DNA from: Chloroflexota bacterium
GTDB lineage: Bacteria; Chloroflexota; Anaerolineae; Anaerolineales; Anaerolineaceae
Assembly (NCBI GenBank): GCA_012729755.1
Contig: JAAYCN010000068.1
Location: forward strand, 1-64,000
Length of the DNA: 64,000 nt
Reading direction: 5' to 3'
The notes under the pieces were generated by a model. That model worked only from the letters and a program-made list of their open reading frames with translations. It ran no database searches and was not told the origin of the DNA. Position numbers and translations under genes: made by a program. The first letter of the stretch is position 1; the number at the start of each line of letters is the position of its first letter. Shown piece by piece: positions 51,409 through 61,900 of this stretch.

Positions 51409-52369
51409 GCGAATCACCTTCCGGGTTCGTCAAAACAGGTACGTCGATGACCTGCTGCGCGCCGGCTTCAATCAGAGCCTTTTTAAATGGTACGGTTTCT
51501 GCCGTCGGGGAGAGCGCGACCATGAATCCGCCCAAGCCTCCTCCGGTCAATTTTGCGCCAAGCGCTCCAGATTTGAGCGCGGCGGCATTTAATCGGTCAA
51601 GTTCCGGGCATGACAAGCCTAATTTCGCTAATTGCTCCTGGTTTTCATTCATCAGCTCCCCAAAACGTTGAATTTCTCCGCTCTGAAAAGCCTGACGGCC
51701 GAGTCTGGTGAGGCCAGCGATCTTTTTGAAGCATTCATCGATGAAAGTTGAGTCTTCGTCGTGCCGTCTGGCGAGTTCACCTACTGACGCCGCGGTGGAT
51801 TTTTTAATGCCGCTGTCGGCGATCAAAAAGTGAAAGTCCGCGCCTGGTTGCAGTGGCGTTGGCTGAGCGCCTTTAATAAACCAAATCGGCTGGTTATAGC
51901 TGACGACGCTGTTATCCACGCCCGAAGGGGTGCCATGCGCGGAAGTTTCAACTTGATAGGCGAGCGTGTTCAATTCCGGGTTCGTGATTGAGTGACCGAG
52001 AAAAGCTGAAAAGACACGAATGACAGCGACAGCCAGCGAAGCGCTTGACCCAAGCCCGGATGAGAAAGGAAAATTGGCCTGGATGTTTAAATTCGCCGAG
52101 GGTAATCGTTGAATCCCCAGATGCCGCAGGGTGACAATAACAGCTGCTTTGATCGGGTGAAGCTCAGGCAGCGCTTCAAAAGGACATTCGATATCTAATT
52201 GGGGAGCACTGACAGTCAAGCCTGAGTTCGCCGGTTTGATGCGCGCCTGCATCGTTGCTCTGAGCCAGCGCGAGGCAACCGGCACAGCCAAAGCCGGGTA
52301 GCCATAGACGACAGCATGTTCTCCAAGCAGAATTAATTTAGCAGGCGCTTTAGCGGTTAAGGCGGGCAT
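51401..52369 (-). CDS. mvk: mevalonate kinase (GHMP family)
   Basis: About 322 residues. KLILLGEHAVVYGYPALAVP, the ATP loop PFSSGLGSSASLAVAVIR and the C-terminal KLTGGGLGGFMVAL identify a GHMP kinase of the mevalonate type. Phosphorylates mevalonate with ATP. Start uncertain: ATG 52369 or an in-frame TTG 52381 overlapping the prenyltransferase stop; neither has a clear ribosome binding site. It is translationally linked to ipk and ubiA on the same strand. Confidence 0.92.
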   Translation of the reverse strand: MPALTAKAPAKLILLGEHAVVYGYPALAVPVASRWLRATMQARIKPANSGLTVSAPQLDIECPFEALPELHPIKAAVIVTLRHLGIQRLPSANLNIQANFPFSSGLGSSASLAVAVIRVFSAFLGHSITNPELNTLAYQVETSAHGTPSGVDNSVVSYNQPIWFIKGAQPTPLQPGADFHFLIADSGIKKSTAASVGELARRHDEDSTFIDECFKKIAGLTRLGRQAFQSGEIQRFGELMNENQEQLAKLGLSCPELDRLNAAALKSGALGAKLTGGGLGGFMVALSPTAETVPFKKALIEAGAQQVIDVPVLTNPEGDSHE

Positions 52370-52373
52370 GATA

Positions 52374-53246
52374 TCAGACAAGTAAGTACAGGTTTAATAA
52401 GATCAAAATGCCCCAAAGCAGAATAGTAAACTGCAGTGGCCGGTCATGGAGCAGAACCTCTTCTGGTGAGCCGGCCGCTGTGCTGGTCTGTATGATGAAC
52501 GTATACCTGAAGATGCCGTAGAGCACGAACGGAATGGTGGCCATGCTCACATATTGGTTCTGATTAAGATGGGCATTAAAGGTATAAAGCACATAGGTGA
52601 TTAAAATCGCGCTGGTAATCACAACCAAAAACTGGTTGAGCAGCTCGACTGTATATCCTTCCAATACTTTTCGGTGTTCGCCGGCTGACTGTTGGAGCAG
52701 CTTCAGTTCAGATAGTCGTTTGCCAAAGCCAAGATAAAGCGCCAGAAATGTGGTTAGAATCAGCAGCCATGGCGAGAAGAATTTGACGGTGATCACGCTG
52801 ATCCCGGCTACCACGCGAATCACAAAACCGATGGCAATCACCAGAACATCTACCAGCATGATGTGTTTAAGCCATTTCGAGTACGCGAGCATTAAAAGTG
52901 TATAACTTACACAGATGAGCCCGAAGAGCGGCTTGAGCAGAAAAGCGCATGGGAACGCGATCAGGGATAACAGGATGGCTGTGATTACAGCAACGTTAAT
53001 CGGCAGGCGCCCTGACGCTATCGGGCTCAGCTTCTTGATCGGGTGCGCGCGGTCAGATCGTAAGTCCATCAGGTCATTGATGGTATAAGTGATTCCGCTA
53101 ACCAGACAGAAGAGTAAAAAAGCTGCGAAAACAGTCAAAAGCGGCTTGCGAACCAGGAGCTGTCCATCAAAAATCAAACCAGCAAAGATTACCAGATTTT
53201 TAATCCATTGTTTGGGGCGCAAAGTTTCGATGAAGGCTCTGACCAT
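52374..53246 (-). CDS. UbiA-family prenyltransferase, DPPR-synthase-like
   Basis: 290 residues with about nine membrane segments. RPKQWIKNLVIFAGLIF and the aspartate motif NDLMDLRSDRAHPIKKLSPI resemble decaprenyl-phosphate phosphoribosyltransferase (UbiA/Rv3806c type), which loads ribose phosphate on a polyprenyl phosphate, more than quinone or heme prenyltransferases. It is at the head of the isoprenoid operon, with lepA and surface-glycan genes on the opposite side. The TATGAT box 11 nt before the ATG and the missing ribosome binding site suggest an almost leaderless message. Confidence 0.82.
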   Translation of the reverse strand: MVRAFIETLRPKQWIKNLVIFAGLIFDGQLLVRKPLLTVFAAFLLFCLVSGITYTINDLMDLRSDRAHPIKKLSPIASGRLPINVAVITAILLSLIAFPCAFLLKPLFGLICVSYTLLMLAYSKWLKHIMLVDVLVIAIGFVIRVVAGISVITVKFFSPWLLILTTFLALYLGFGKRLSELKLLQQSAGEHRKVLEGYTVELLNQFLVVITSAILITYVLYTFNAHLNQNQYVSMATIPFVLYGIFRYTFIIQTSTAAGSPEEVLLHDRPLQFTILLWGILILLNLYLLV

Positions 53247-53257
53247 AGTTGAATCTT

Positions 53258-53263
53258 ATCATA
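53258..53263 (-). promoter_or_regulatory. -10 box of the ubiA-mvk-ipk-dgt-greA operon
   Basis: TATGAT on the minus strand 11 nt before the ATG; predicted leader only about 5 nt. No ribosome binding site. Confidence 0.45.
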
Positions 53264-53338
53264 TCTGACGAGGTGAGTCTCAGCTTGAGTGGGCAGTAGA
53301 CACGCTTTTTAATGAACCAAGAGTTGGGAAAAACCGAT

Positions 53339-53344
53339 TATACT
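53339..53344 (+). promoter_or_regulatory. -10 box of lepA (near-leaderless)
   Basis: TATACT 10 nt before the lepA ATG; predicted leader about 4 nt. No Shine-Dalgarno, although lepA is a highly conserved translation gene. Confidence 0.5.
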
Positions 53345-53354
53345 CAACAGGATT

Positions 53355-55148
53355 ATGGACCGAATTCGCAATTTTTGTATTATCGCTCATGTTGATCACG
53401 GCAAATCAACCCTGGCTGATCGCATGCTGCAAATGACCGGTACGATCTCGGATCGGGAAATGACTGACCAAGTGCTTGATTCAATGGATCTGGAACGAGA
53501 AAAAGGCGTCACGATTAAAGCGTCAGCGGTTCGGATGGTTTATAACGCCAAAGACGGACTGGACTATGAGTTCAACCTGATTGATACCCCCGGGCATGTC
53601 GACTTTAACTATGAAGTAAGCCGGGCATTATATGCCTGCGAAGGGGCGGTTCTGGTTGTTGACGCTACCCAGGGCATTGAGGCCCAGACACTGGCTAATC
53701 TTTACCTTGCCCTGGACGCTAATCTGGTGATTATTCCGGTAATCAATAAGGTGGACCTGCCTTCGGCGCAGGTGGATGCTGTGAAAAAAGACCTCGCGGC
53801 TCTTTTAGGCGCTGATGAAGATGAGATTGTTTCGATCAGTGCGAAGACTGGCCTCAATGTTGACCAGGTATTGGAAGCGATTGCTACGAAAGTGCCGTCG
53901 CCAGTGCGGGAGGTTGAAAAGCCATTACGCGGGCTGATTTTTGATTCACATTATGACTCCTATAAGGGCGTTATCTCGTATATTCGCGTTTTCGATGGCA
54001 CGATAAATCATGGTGACAAGATCATGATGATGGCCAACGGCATAAAGGTTACCCCGGTTGAGATCGGGATATTCGCGCCGACTCTGACTCCTGTTCAGCG
54101 CCTTGAGGCGGGTGATGTGGGTTATATTGCCACCGGATTGAAGACTGTCTCACAGAGTCGGGTTGGTGACACGATCACGACAGCGAACCATCCCGCCGAA
54201 ACCCCGTTGCCAGGGTATAAAAAAGCCAAACCAATGGTTTACGCTGGCGTCTACCCGACTGAAGGCGAGGATTATCCAATGCTGAAGGACGCGCTCGAAA
54301 AGCTGCAGCTGAATGACGCCTCACTGGTTTATGAGCCTGAATCTTCTGAGGCGCTTAACTTTGGTTTCAGATGTGGTTTTCTGGGCCTTTTTCACATGGA
54401 AATCATTCAGGAACGTCTGGAGAGAGAATACAACCTCGATGTGGTTTTTACCGCGCCATCAGTTGAATATCAGGTTGATATGAAGAATGGGGAAAGGATC
54501 ATCATTGATTCACCGGCTGATCTGCCTGATGAAGGTGAAATTGAAGAAATCTATGAACCCTGGATGTCTCTTGAAATCTTTACCCCGACAGACTATTATG
54601 GCGTGATTATGGAACTGGTGAAGAAGAAGCGGGGAGTTTACATCAGCCAGGAGTATCCAGCAGCTAATCGTGTGCAGCTGAATTATGAGATACCGCTTTC
54701 TGAGATCATAATCGACTTTTTCGACCTGCTCAAATCCAGCACGCGCGGTTATGCTTCTATGGATTATCAATTCCTCGAATATCGTGCGGGGGAACTGGTA
54801 AAGCTTGAGATCCTGCTGAATGAAGAGCCTGTGGACGCATTAACTGCTATCGTGCACAAAGACGATGCTTATCATAAGGGCCAGTCATTGGTGAGTAAGC
54901 TGAAGGAAATTATCCCTCAACAGTTATTTGTCATCCCTATTCAGGCATACGCTCAGGGGCGGGTAATTTCACGAGCCAATGTCAAGGCGCTGCGCAAGGA
55001 TGTGCTGGCCAAGTGCTATGGCGGCGATATTACACGCAAGAAAAAGCTGCTCGAGAAACAGAAAAAAGGCAAGAAACGCATGAAAATGGTCGGAAGTGTG
55101 GAAATTCCACAGGAAGCTTTTATGGCGATTTTGCGCCTGGAGAATTGA
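53355..55148 (+). CDS. lepA: elongation factor 4 (LepA)
   Basis: 597-residue translational GTPase. G1 [10 protein letters not shown]3 DTPGHVDF and G4 NKVD are in place. The LepA-specific C-terminal domain has [19 protein letters not shown] and [20 protein letters not shown]. Acts on stalled or mis-translocated ribosomes. Its TGA overlaps the ATG of the next gene, so the cell-surface genes downstream are tied to it. Confidence 0.96.
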   Translation: MDRIRNFCIIAHVDHGKSTLADRMLQMTGTISDREMTDQVLDSMDLEREKGVTIKASAVRMVYNAKDGLDYEFNLIDTPGHVDFNYEVSRALYACEGAVLVVDATQGIEAQTLANLYLALDANLVIIPVINKVDLPSAQVDAVKKDLAALLGADEDEIVSISAKTGLNVDQVLEAIATKVPSPVREVEKPLRGLIFDSHYDSYKGVISYIRVFDGTINHGDKIMMMANGIKVTPVEIGIFAPTLTPVQRLEAGDVGYIATGLKTVSQSRVGDTITTANHPAETPLPGYKKAKPMVYAGVYPTEGEDYPMLKDALEKLQLNDASLVYEPESSEALNFGFRCGFLGLFHMEIIQERLEREYNLDVVFTAPSVEYQVDMKNGERIIIDSPADLPDEGEIEEIYEPWMSLEIFTPTDYYGVIMELVKKKRGVYISQEYPAANRVQLNYEIPLSEIIIDFFDLLKSSTRGYASMDYQFLEYRAGELVKLEILLNEEPVDALTAIVHKDDAYHKGQSLVSKLKEIIPQQLFVIPIQAYAQGRVISRANVKALRKDVLAKCYGGDITRKKKLLEKQKKGKKRMKMVGSVEIPQEAFMAILRLEN

Positions 55149-56191
55149 TGACTTCAACAGACTCTCGGCATATTAACGCCAAACATATTATTCGCTGGGT
55201 AGTGCCTCTCTTAGTGACAGGGCTGGCATTTTACTTCATTATCCGCCAGGTCAGACTCGAAGACCTTAGAACCGCTTTTGGTACACTGAAAGGGCATACC
55301 TGGCAGGTGATGGGGCTCCTGCTTTTGGTCTATATTGTTGGGCAGCTGCTTAGAGCGCTTTCAATCAAGCTGATTTTGGGCGAAAATTTTGACTTCGCAA
55401 CCGCGTATTTTTCAATGAATGCCGGGTATCTGTTGAATAACTTTCTACCGTTCAGGCTGGGCGAGATTGGCCGGGCGTTGTTGCTGACTGGTGAGGGCAA
55501 GAATAAGGCCCCATTCTATAAGGTTTTCGCCTCGGTGGTGACCGAACGCATTCTTGACATTTTTATTTCTGCTTCGCTGTTTCTTCTGACCTTAAGTCTG
55601 GCAGTAACCTCCAAAAACCTGAAATTGATGGCGTGGATAGCCTGGTTTTTAATGCTGGCATTGATGACCGTGATGATGATCCTCTCTCGCCACAAGTTTG
55701 CGTTTTATCGCTGGTATGAGAAGATTTTCGGCAAAAGACAATTTTGGATGTCAAAGGTGCTGCCCAAACTGGCAAGCTTTTTGGAAGGTTTTGAAAAGTT
55801 GGCTGAACCGAAACAATTGGCCGCTATTTTAGGCGCGTTGACGTTATCGTGGGCTACCTCGATGGGCGAGATATATTTAATGCATAAGACGCTGCTGGTT
55901 GACCCGCAATGGTGGTGGCCGGCCTTTCTCATTTCAGCCTCCGCTTTTGCCGCTGCGCTGCCTTCCGCTCCTGGCAGTTTGGGTGTGTTTGAGGCAGCGA
56001 TGGTCAGCGCCCATCTGCTCCTGGGTGTCAATCAGGCCTCCGCTTTGGCGATCGCCATCATCTTGCATGTTTATCAATTTGTTGTCTCCAGCCTGCTTGG
56101 CCTGATCGGTTTGGAACGTTTGGGCGAAAACATTAGCTCAATCACCCTAAAATCCTCTCAACGGCAAAAGTCAGAAGCGAATCAATCATGA
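55148..56191 (+). CDS. lysylphosphatidylglycerol synthase TM-region/UPF0104 membrane protein
   Basis: 347 residues, about eight membrane segments. Family blocks are NAGYLLNNFLPFRLGEIGRA and the C-terminal ALPSAPGSLGVFEAAM. Members include flippase-like and AglD-type proteins for lipid-linked sugars; this protein lacks the LPG-synthase catalytic half. Start ATG 55148 overlaps the lepA stop. It leads a surface-polysaccharide gene set. Confidence 0.85.
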   Translation: MTSTDSRHINAKHIIRWVVPLLVTGLAFYFIIRQVRLEDLRTAFGTLKGHTWQVMGLLLLVYIVGQLLRALSIKLILGENFDFATAYFSMNAGYLLNNFLPFRLGEIGRALLLTGEGKNKAPFYKVFASVVTERILDIFISASLFLLTLSLAVTSKNLKLMAWIAWFLMLALMTVMMILSRHKFAFYRWYEKIFGKRQFWMSKVLPKLASFLEGFEKLAEPKQLAAILGALTLSWATSMGEIYLMHKTLLVDPQWWWPAFLISASAFAAALPSAPGSLGVFEAAMVSAHLLLGVNQASALAIAIILHVYQFVVSSLLGLIGLERLGENISSITLKSSQRQKSEANQS

Positions 56192-57348
56192 AAGTGTTGA
56201 TTTCGGCGACTTATTTTGAGCCTTATCATTCGGGTTTAAGCACTTATGCCTACCGTTTGGCAAAAGGCCTGACGCAGCGGGGACATGAGGTGGTTGTGTT
56301 GACCTCCGCATATGCCTCCGCGTTAAAGCTCGAGGAATGGAAAGATGACATTCATATTGTGCGTGTTCCGGTGAGTTTTCGGCTTTCAAAAGGTGTCGTC
56401 ATGCTGGGCTTGTCAAAAGCAGCGTGGCAGTGGATTGGCTGGGCTGATGTGGTCAATTTACATTTGCCGCAGTTCGAGTCATTTTATCTCGCTCGTCTGG
56501 TTAAATGTTCGCGAAAGCCGCTTGTTGTCACCTGGCATTGCGACCTCGAAATGAGCGGCGGCGTCTTCGGGCAGTTCGCGGGGTGGGTGACAAACCACCT
56601 GGGGAGAGCTGCGGCAAGACTCTCAAACAGAATTGTTCAAAACTCAATGGATTATGCACGTACTTCCCGACATATTCGTCAGTTCATTGACAAGGTTGAG
56701 GAAGTGTGTACCCCCATAGAAGTTGAAGCGGCTCAATCGGAGATTGTCGAAGACTTGCGCCAGCGAATTGACTTTAAACCCGGACAGAAAATTATTGGTT
56801 TGGCGGGGCGTGTGGCGCGCGAAAAAGGCTATGAATATCTGGTTGAGGCTTTGCCGGGTATTTTGGCGGAATTTCCAACTGCCAGAGTTGTGCATGCCGG
56901 CATGTGGGCTGGTGTGGTAGGCGAGCAGGACTATCAGGCTGAAATTGAAAAGCTGATCGCTCCGTTTGGCGAGCGGTGGGTTTCGTTAGGCTTTCTTTCG
57001 GACGCAGCGTTTCGCGCATTTTTTGCCATGATTGACGTGCTGGCTTTTTCGAGCCTCAACCGTACCGAATCGTTCGGGATTGTGCAGATAGAAGCGATGG
57101 CGCAAGGTACACCGATTGCGGCGAGTGACCTGCCGGGGGTGCGCCAGCCTGTCCTGCGGACAGGGATGGGTGAAATCGTACCGCTAAGAGATGCCAGAGC
57201 GCTTGCCGGAGCGATTAAGAAGGTGTTAACCATGGGAAAGCCCGCAGAAAAACCAGAAGCTTATTTGGCCAGTTTTGGGGTTGACGCTGTGGCGAAGCGA
57301 TATGAGGAAATTTACGCGGAGGTGTTGGGAAATGCGGCCGCTGACTGA
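56188..57348 (+). CDS. glycosyltransferase family 4
   Basis: 386 residues, GT-B fold. The N-terminal FEPYHSGLSTYAYRLAKGL opens the acceptor domain. The donor domain has IIGLAGRVAREKGYEYLVEA and the EX7E-type ESFGIVQIEAMAQGTPIAAS. It uses a nucleotide sugar, identity unknown, to extend a lipid-linked glycan or glycolipid. ATGA overlap with the preceding gene; 17 nt overlap with the next. Confidence 0.9.
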   Translation: MKVLISATYFEPYHSGLSTYAYRLAKGLTQRGHEVVVLTSAYASALKLEEWKDDIHIVRVPVSFRLSKGVVMLGLSKAAWQWIGWADVVNLHLPQFESFYLARLVKCSRKPLVVTWHCDLEMSGGVFGQFAGWVTNHLGRAAARLSNRIVQNSMDYARTSRHIRQFIDKVEEVCTPIEVEAAQSEIVEDLRQRIDFKPGQKIIGLAGRVAREKGYEYLVEALPGILAEFPTARVVHAGMWAGVVGEQDYQAEIEKLIAPFGERWVSLGFLSDAAFRAFFAMIDVLAFSSLNRTESFGIVQIEAMAQGTPIAASDLPGVRQPVLRTGMGEIVPLRDARALAGAIKKVLTMGKPAEKPEAYLASFGVDAVAKRYEEIYAEVLGNAAAD

Positions 57349-58147
57349 AAAAGAAATGGAAAGGATTCTGGCTGATCAGCTATTTCAGCTGCCATATTTT
57401 AGAGCGATGCTGAGAGGTGTTGAGGAGAGTTTTTACCTGCGGACCGAGCTGGCTGAACCGATTTTGGATGTCGGGGCAGGCGATGGGCAATTTGCTCAAG
57501 TTGTGTTCAAGGGGAGACAGATTGTCGGTATTGATCCTTGGTGGGAACCGCTGACGGAAGCCAGCGAAAGGCGCGTTTATCCTTTGCTCTCACAGGCTAA
57601 GGGCGATAAATTGCCATTCAAAGAGAACAGTTTTCCAACGGCTGTCAGCAATTCAGTCCTGGAGCATATCCCTGACGTTCAACCGGTTTTAAACGAAATT
57701 GCCCGAAAACTTAAACCCGGCGGCCAATTTATATTTACCGTTCCAAACCAGCGATTCAAGACCGAGCTATGGGGTCAGGCTCTGTTTAACTCACTTCATC
57801 TCAAAGTGTTGGCGGAGAAGTATTCAGCTTTTTTTAATAAAATCGCGCGACATTACAATCTTGATCAGCCTGAGATTTGGACGAAACGACTGAAAGACGC
57901 TGGTTTTGAAAAAGTAGCGCATTTTAATTATTTTCCCCGTTGGGCGCTGCATAAATTGGAGCGGGGTCACTTATGGGGGCTGCCGAACTTATTGTGGAAG
58001 AAATTATTCGGGCGATGGATATTGTTCCCGAGTCGTCGAAATCCATTCATACCATATCAGATGGCCAGGCGACTGCTGGCTGACGCTGTTTGCGAAGACG
58101 GAACATGCTCGTTCTTCATCGCAGTAAAGGGGTTGGATGAAGCTTAG
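57332..58147 (+). CDS. SAM-dependent class I methyltransferase
   Basis: 271 residues. The SAM site ILDVGAGDGQFAQVV is followed by GIDPW and the DLPF-like KGDKLPFKENSFPTAVSNSV segment (Methyltransf_11 type). Likely target: a sugar or lipid intermediate of the neighbouring glycan pathway. The track begins at 57275 inside the glycosyltransferase; ATG 57332 is preferred because GGAGG and GGGAA precede it. Confidence 0.85.
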   Translation: MRPLTEKEMERILADQLFQLPYFRAMLRGVEESFYLRTELAEPILDVGAGDGQFAQVVFKGRQIVGIDPWWEPLTEASERRVYPLLSQAKGDKLPFKENSFPTAVSNSVLEHIPDVQPVLNEIARKLKPGGQFIFTVPNQRFKTELWGQALFNSLHLKVLAEKYSAFFNKIARHYNLDQPEIWTKRLKDAGFEKVAHFNYFPRWALHKLERGHLWGLPNLLWKKLFGRWILFPSRRNPFIPYQMARRLLADAVCEDGTCSFFIAVKGLDEA

Positions 58148-58934
58148 CAAGTATACATATTACCTGAAATCGATTTTCACGCTAATTCTTGGCGTTCGGA
58201 ATCCACTGAAAGTCATCGGTCTTTTTTTGCGTTCAAAAGCAAAAGATTTGGTCAGAATTGATCTGCGAGCCAGAAAAATAAGTATGTGGGTGAGAGGGCG
58301 CGTTGACGCTTGGTCGGTAAAAGAGGCGATCCTGGACGATTTTTATGAGATGTATGGTGAGCTGATTGAACCGGATTGGACTGTGGTTGATATTGGCGCG
58401 GCGATTGGTGAGTTCACTGTTTTAGCCGCCAAAAAGGCTTTGAGAGGCAAAGTTTATGCCTTTGAGCCCAACCCCACTTCGGTTGAGATCCTTCAAAAGA
58501 ACCTGAAGCAAAACCAGATTAAGAATGTGGAAGTGATTCGAAAAGGTGTGTGGTCCTCAACAACACGATTGAGCCTGAACCTGAAAAATGATGAACCGCT
58601 TCAAGCGGTCAGCAGTCCAGTGGCTGATGTTAATGCTGAGATTATTGAGTTTGAAACGACAACCCTGCAAGAGTATCTAAAAGAGGCTGGCATTGAGGAA
58701 ATTGATCTGCTCAAATCTGATTCTGAAGGGGCAGAGTATGAAGTGTTCTTCTCAATGCCGGCGAGTGTTCTTCGAAAAATAAAACGTATTGTGATGGAAT
58801 ATCACGACCTGGACGACCAGAAAACTCACCAGTCTCTGGTGAAATATTTTGAAGAAAATGGTTATTTGACCCGCCTCACTAAGAACCAGGTTCATGACGA
58901 TATTGGTTATCTCTATGCTGAGCGCAGCGGCTGA
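58137..58934 (+). CDS. FkbM-family methyltransferase
   Basis: 265 residues. VVDIGAAIGEFTVLAAKKA and VYAFEPNPTSVEILQKN form the FkbM SAM site; IDLLKSDSEGAEYEVFFSM is the second family block. FkbM enzymes O-methylate sugars or polyketides. It overlaps the previous methyltransferase gene by 11 nt and belongs to the same glycan-modifying set. Confidence 0.87.
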   Translation: MKLSKYTYYLKSIFTLILGVRNPLKVIGLFLRSKAKDLVRIDLRARKISMWVRGRVDAWSVKEAILDDFYEMYGELIEPDWTVVDIGAAIGEFTVLAAKKALRGKVYAFEPNPTSVEILQKNLKQNQIKNVEVIRKGVWSSTTRLSLNLKNDEPLQAVSSPVADVNAEIIEFETTTLQEYLKEAGIEEIDLLKSDSEGAEYEVFFSMPASVLRKIKRIVMEYHDLDDQKTHQSLVKYFEENGYLTRLTKNQVHDDIGYLYAERSG

Positions 58935-58983
58935 GATAACAGCAATATTCAGTCAGTGTTAAAATTCAGACAAACACGAAAAG

Positions 58984-61900
58984 ATGGAAACGACTGGAAT
59001 GCAGCCTAAATCGATTGGCCACCGAACCCGCCAAACGCACACAGTTTGGCAAAAGGTGTTGATATGTCTGTTCCTTGTCTTGATCATGATGGGGGGTGTG
59101 TTTCTGCGCACCTACAATATTGATTGGGACCAAGGCAAGCACCTGCACCCAGATGAACGTTTTTTGTCAGATGTATTAAGTCGAATTGAACCGGTTCAGG
59201 CTGATGTCAGTTATTTTGATACCAGCCAATCTAACCTGAATCCGGGCAATAAAGGGCTTGATTTCTTTGTTTATGGTACGGCTCCAATCTTCATTATCCG
59301 TTATCTCGGTGAGTTGACCGGTCAGGTCGGCTATGACCGTATCACTTATCTGGGGCGTGCGCTTTCGGCTCTGGCAGATTCAATAACTATTTTGCTGGTC
59401 TTTTTGATCGCTCAGCGCTTGTACAACTGGAAAGTTGGATTGTTGGCAGCGGCGTTTTACGCCTGCGCGGTATTACCCATTCAGCAAGCCCACTTTATGA
59501 CAGTTGACACATTTACATCCACGTTCGGCATGCTGACGGTCTATGCCGCGGTGTTAATTGCGCAGCTTAAATGGGCGGAAAACTGGCGAATACCTAACCA
59601 CTCAAAATGGAAGGTGGTCTGGCCATATCTTCTCTTTGGTGTCGGCCTCGGTCTGGCTACCGCTTCGAAGATTAACGCCATCAGTCTGGCGCTGCTTCTG
59701 CCGATTATCGAGATTATTCGCTCCCAAAAAGCAGCGGATGATGAAAAAGGAACAATTCTTTTATGGGGAGTTGGCTATTGTCTGCTCGCAGCAGTGGCCA
59801 GTTTTTTGGTTTTTCGGGTTGCCCAGCCGTATGCTTTTAACGGGCCCGGCTTTATCAATGTGAGCATCAACCCCAAATGGCTGGCAGCGATGCAGTCTTT
59901 GAGGGCTCAGAGCAGCGGGAACGTTGATTTTCCGCCCGCTCTGCAGTGGGCGCGACGTAACTGGTGGTTCTCAATAAAGAACCTGGCTTTGTGGGGAATT
60001 GGTTTGCCATTCGCGCTTGCCGCTCTGGCAGGATTCGCGCTGATGGCGAGAGGCATGATCAAGTATAGGCAGTGGGAACACTTGCCGCTCTGGCTGTGGA
60101 CTTTATTCTATTTCCTGTGGCAGTCAACCGCGTGGGTCAAGAGCATGCGCTACTTCCTGTTGATTTACCCGTTGTTGGCGATTTTGGCAGCCTGGGGAAT
60201 CTTCCGACTGGTTGACCGATCAAATGATTTCCGGCAGAAGAAGTTGAGGCTGTCGGTTGGGCTGCTGAAAAAAGCTGGGATCGTCTTGGGGGTTTTGGCC
60301 ATTCTCGGCAGCGCGGCATGGGCATTCAGCTTCACGCGCATTTACAGCCGCCAACATACCCGTGTGGACGCCAGCGAATGGATTTATGCCAACATTCCCG
60401 GCCCAATCAATCTGATTAGCAGTCAGGGTGGCAACCAGCAGAGCCAGCCATTGCCGGTGAGGATCTTTGATCAAGTCCACCCGGGCGAAATTTATTACTT
60501 CCCGTTCACTGTTGATTATTCAGGGCGATTGCAGTCGTTTATGATCCCAAAAGTGTGGACGACAGAGAGGATCACTGCGCCTGTCAACTTCAGCGCGGAA
60601 GTGTTCGACGGCGTGAACAGTATTTCAGGGCGGGTATCGGCGAAATATGTTCAACCTGATGACGGCTCGATGGTCACTGCCGTTTCTTTCATTTTTGAGA
60701 TGCCTGTGACGGTTAACCCGGGCCGGCAGTATTCGCTACACCTGATAAATGAAAGCCCCGATCTGCCGGTATTAATGCGAGAAGCGCCGCAGATTACGCT
60801 CATCCGGGATGACAACAATATGAGCGCGGTTAAAGTGCTCAATAAGATTGTTGAAACGATCCGTTCCGGAAAGCCGGTTCACCTGCAATATTACCTTGAG
60901 ACAGCGCAGGTGATCGAAAAAATGCGGCTGCCTTTTGTCGCCGACTTATCGCAGACGCCTGGCCTGAAGACTTTGAAGATCAGTCTCATCTTAGGCGAAT
61001 CAGTCGCTGTCGCAGAAGCCCAGTCTGAATTTTTAAACCTGGGTGATGGACGGGGCGAGGCGCTTGAGATAAGTTTTAATCAACCACTGGTGGTCAGTCA
61101 ACCCGGCGTACTCAGCATTGATCTTGAACTTGTCGCCGGCGACGGTCAGCTGGCAATCTTTCAATACGCTCCTGCACATGAGTCGACCTGGGATGACGCG
61201 TTGCCTTTGATCTTGTCTGGGCTGTCGGCTTACAACTCAGATAGTGGTTTATTGCGCGATGACCTCAACCTGGAACTTTATTGGCCGGATGATGATTCAA
61301 AACTTCAGCGTTTGCTCAACACACTCGATAATGCGGACTATGTGTTTATCAGTTCTAACCGCCAGTGGGGAACGACGACCCGGGTGCCTGAACGTTACCC
61401 GCTGACGACAGCTTATTACCAGGGTCTGATGGGGTGTCCGGCTCAGGTTGATGTGGTGACATGCTATAACAACGCCATTCCGGGAATGTACACGGGTCGT
61501 TTTGGTTTTGAATTGATCAAGACGCAGACTTCTTACCCGACATTTATGGGATGGAGTTTTAATGACCAATTCGCCGAAGAAGCGTTTTCGGTCTACGATC
61601 ATCCTAAAGTGCTGATCTTCAAAAAAACCGCTGATTATGATCGAAAGACCGTGGAAGACTTTCTCAGCCAGGTAGACCTGACAAAGGTTGTATTCTTAAC
61701 GCCAAAGCAGGCGGATACTTACAAACCAGAATCGGGAAACTCGGCTGACCTGCTATCGCTCAGCCCTGAACGCTGGGCTAAGGAAAGAGAGACCGGAACC
61801 TGGACTGAACTTTTTAACCGGGATTCATTGCTTAACCAAAATCCAATCCTGAGCGTGGCGGTTTTTTACCTTTTTGCCAGCTTATTAGGTTTGATCGCCT

